This document shows, one piece after another, positions 62,866-64,000 of a DNA stretch of 64,000 nt. The position numbers and the translations under genes were made by a program. Position 1 is the stretch's first letter, and the number at the start of each line of letters is the position of its first letter. Origin of the DNA: Vibrio porteresiae DSM 19223 (GTDB taxonomy: Bacteria; Pseudomonadota; Gammaproteobacteria; Enterobacterales; Vibrionaceae); assembly GCF_024347055.1 (NCBI RefSeq), contig NZ_AP024895.1:3410001-3474000 (forward strand), in the 5' to 3' direction. Under the pieces are notes generated by a model. That model saw only the letters and a list, made by a program, of their open reading frames with translations, was not told the origin of the DNA and did no database searches.

Positions 62866-64000
62866 TTAGAACTGGTAGCTAACCGTTGCGTAATACTTAC
62901 GATCGGGAGTTTCATACCCTTTAGCTGTTTGGTATTCCTTATCAAACAAATTACCAATTTTGCCAGAAAGGGTTACGCCATTAATAAAATGGTATGCAGT
63001 AGAAATGTCGACAAGTGAATAAGCACCCAATTTATCGTCATTGCTTGAATCATCATAGCGTTTACCTTGGAATAGGTAATCCACGTTGAATGACCATTGC
63101 TCCAACTGGTAAATTACGTTCCACTTAGCACCGTGTTTCGCACGACGAGCTAATTCTTTACCCGTGTCTTTATCTTCCGCATCGGTAAAATCGTAAGAAA
63201 CCTTATGCTCTAGTGGTCCAGTAGCAAAAGAGCTCCCTACTTCAACGCCATTGATGGTGACTTCACCATAGTTCTGTAATGGAGATGAGCCAATCATGTC
63301 AGTCAGCTCATTACGATAAACATTCAGACTGACATCGGCGATATCGTAGTTTGCCGTCATACCAACTTCATAGTTAGTTGATTTCTCGGGTTTGATATCT
63401 GGATTGCCGTAATTTGGATAATAGAGCTGGTTAAAGGTTGGGGCTTTAAATGCAGTACCAACGTTAGCCGTGACACGATAAATACTATTAACCTTATACC
63501 CTGCCCCCAACTGCCACGTCGTATTTTGACCGTAACGTTGGTTATCATCGCTGCGAACCGCTGCTTCGACATCGTACTTTTCTAGCTGATAAAGTGAATT
63601 TAAGTACACACCTAGGTTAGAGCGAGAACCTTCATCATAAGCAACAGACGATTGAGAAACGTCATCTTTATACCAGTTAATACCGCCACCGAGGGATAGA
63701 GCCTCCGTTAGAGCATATTGGTTATCAAAGGAAAATTCATGACGATTAGTCTGATAGCGCCCCTTTGACGATGATGAGAAACTATCGGACTTGTCTTGGT
63801 TAGTGCTTGCTGTTAAGCGAGATTGCCAATCTGAATCACGATAATTTAGGCGAGTAACAATGTTATATAAGGTTTCGTCACCACGGTTATAATAACCATC
63901 GTATTCCACGTTACCTTTTTCCGTCATTACCAATAAACCAGCATCCCAGTTATCATTCACTTGATAATGCACATTGGTCGTCGCACTTTTAGCACGATAG
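62866..64000 (-). CDS. btuB: BtuB, TonB-dependent vitamin B12 receptor (C-terminal part)
   Basis: The frame is open to the end of the window, so the 5' part, signal peptide, TonB box and plug are outside. The visible 378 residues are outer-membrane beta strands (YKVNSIYRVTANVGTAFKAP, GNPDIKPEKSTNYEVG) with the C-terminal NLFDKEYQTAKGYE and final aromatic F. The C-terminal motif resembles E. coli BtuB, and linkage to murI fits Vibrio. A cobalamin riboswitch would be expected upstream, beyond 64000. Confidence 0.85.
   Translation of the reverse strand, partial: YRAKSATTNVHYQVNDNWDAGLLVMTEKGNVEYDGYYNRGDETLYNIVTRLNYRDSDWQSRLTASTNQDKSDSFSSSSKGRYQTNRHEFSFDNQYALTEALSLGGGINWYKDDVSQSSVAYDEGSRSNLGVYLNSLYQLEKYDVEAAVRSDDNQRYGQNTTWQLGAGYKVNSIYRVTANVGTAFKAPTFNQLYYPNYGNPDIKPEKSTNYEVGMTANYDIADVSLNVYRNELTDMIGSSPLQNYGEVTINGVEVGSSFATGPLEHKVSYDFTDAEDKDTGKELARRAKHGAKWNVIYQLEQWSFNVDYLFQGKRYDDSSNDDKLGAYSLVDISTAYHFINGVTLSGKIGNLFDKEYQTAKGYETPDRKYYATVSYQF

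Overview
The window looks like part of the large chromosome of a Vibrio species. The basis is gene content and order: a complete eps/gsp type II secretion operon, hslR-hslO-pckA, bipA-glnA-glnL-glnG, bioH-comF-nfuA-nudE-cysQ, and rRNA operons beside murI-btuB. No species is assigned.

Region 1 (1 to about 15077) is the right-hand part of an integrated Gamma-Mobile-Trio (GMT) type island. It opens inside a large tyrosine recombinase with tandem N-terminal repeats (GmtZ-like), followed by a GmtX-like gene. Next comes a complete, plus-strand greB. At the far end (15060-15218, minus strand) lies the 5' third of a second greB. It is cut after codon 47, in the codons for the catalytic acidic tip, and has no full copy beside it. 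The simplest reading is that the element inserted into the chromosomal greB and carries a whole replacement. The cargo comes in modules: an XRE and winged-helix regulator pair with a broken DEAH helicase; a membrane coiled-coil protein, an ImmA/IrrE peptidase, a T4-beta-family protein and an Sce7726-like PD-(D/E)XK nuclease; a RexA/RexB-like pair; and an AT-rich operon of small membrane proteins ending in a 313-residue protein of unknown function. Related short repeats lie between the modules. An 18-bp perfect inverted repeat lies next to the right end.

Region 2 (15.2-50 kb) is mostly ordinary core chromosome: a membrane diguanylate cyclase, tex, a proline-rich conserved protein, bioH, comF, nfuA, nudE, cysQ, epsN to epsC (minus strand, tightly overlapping), hslR, hslO, pckA, an AsmA-like protein, a GNAT/hotdog protein, dtd, yihY, bipA, and the nitrogen regulon glnA / glnL-glnG with recognisable NtrC sites and a sigma-54 promoter. 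A decayed IS630-family element follows glnG.

Region 3 (50.3-61.2 kb) holds two complete tandem rRNA operons on the minus strand. The promoter-distal one is 16S-23S-5S-tRNA-Asp, with no tRNA in its spacer. The other is 16S-tRNA-Glu-Lys-Val-23S-5S. The two 16S genes differ at a few positions, two of which covary as a base pair. The window ends with a membrane-anchored RRM protein, murI and the 3' part of btuB.
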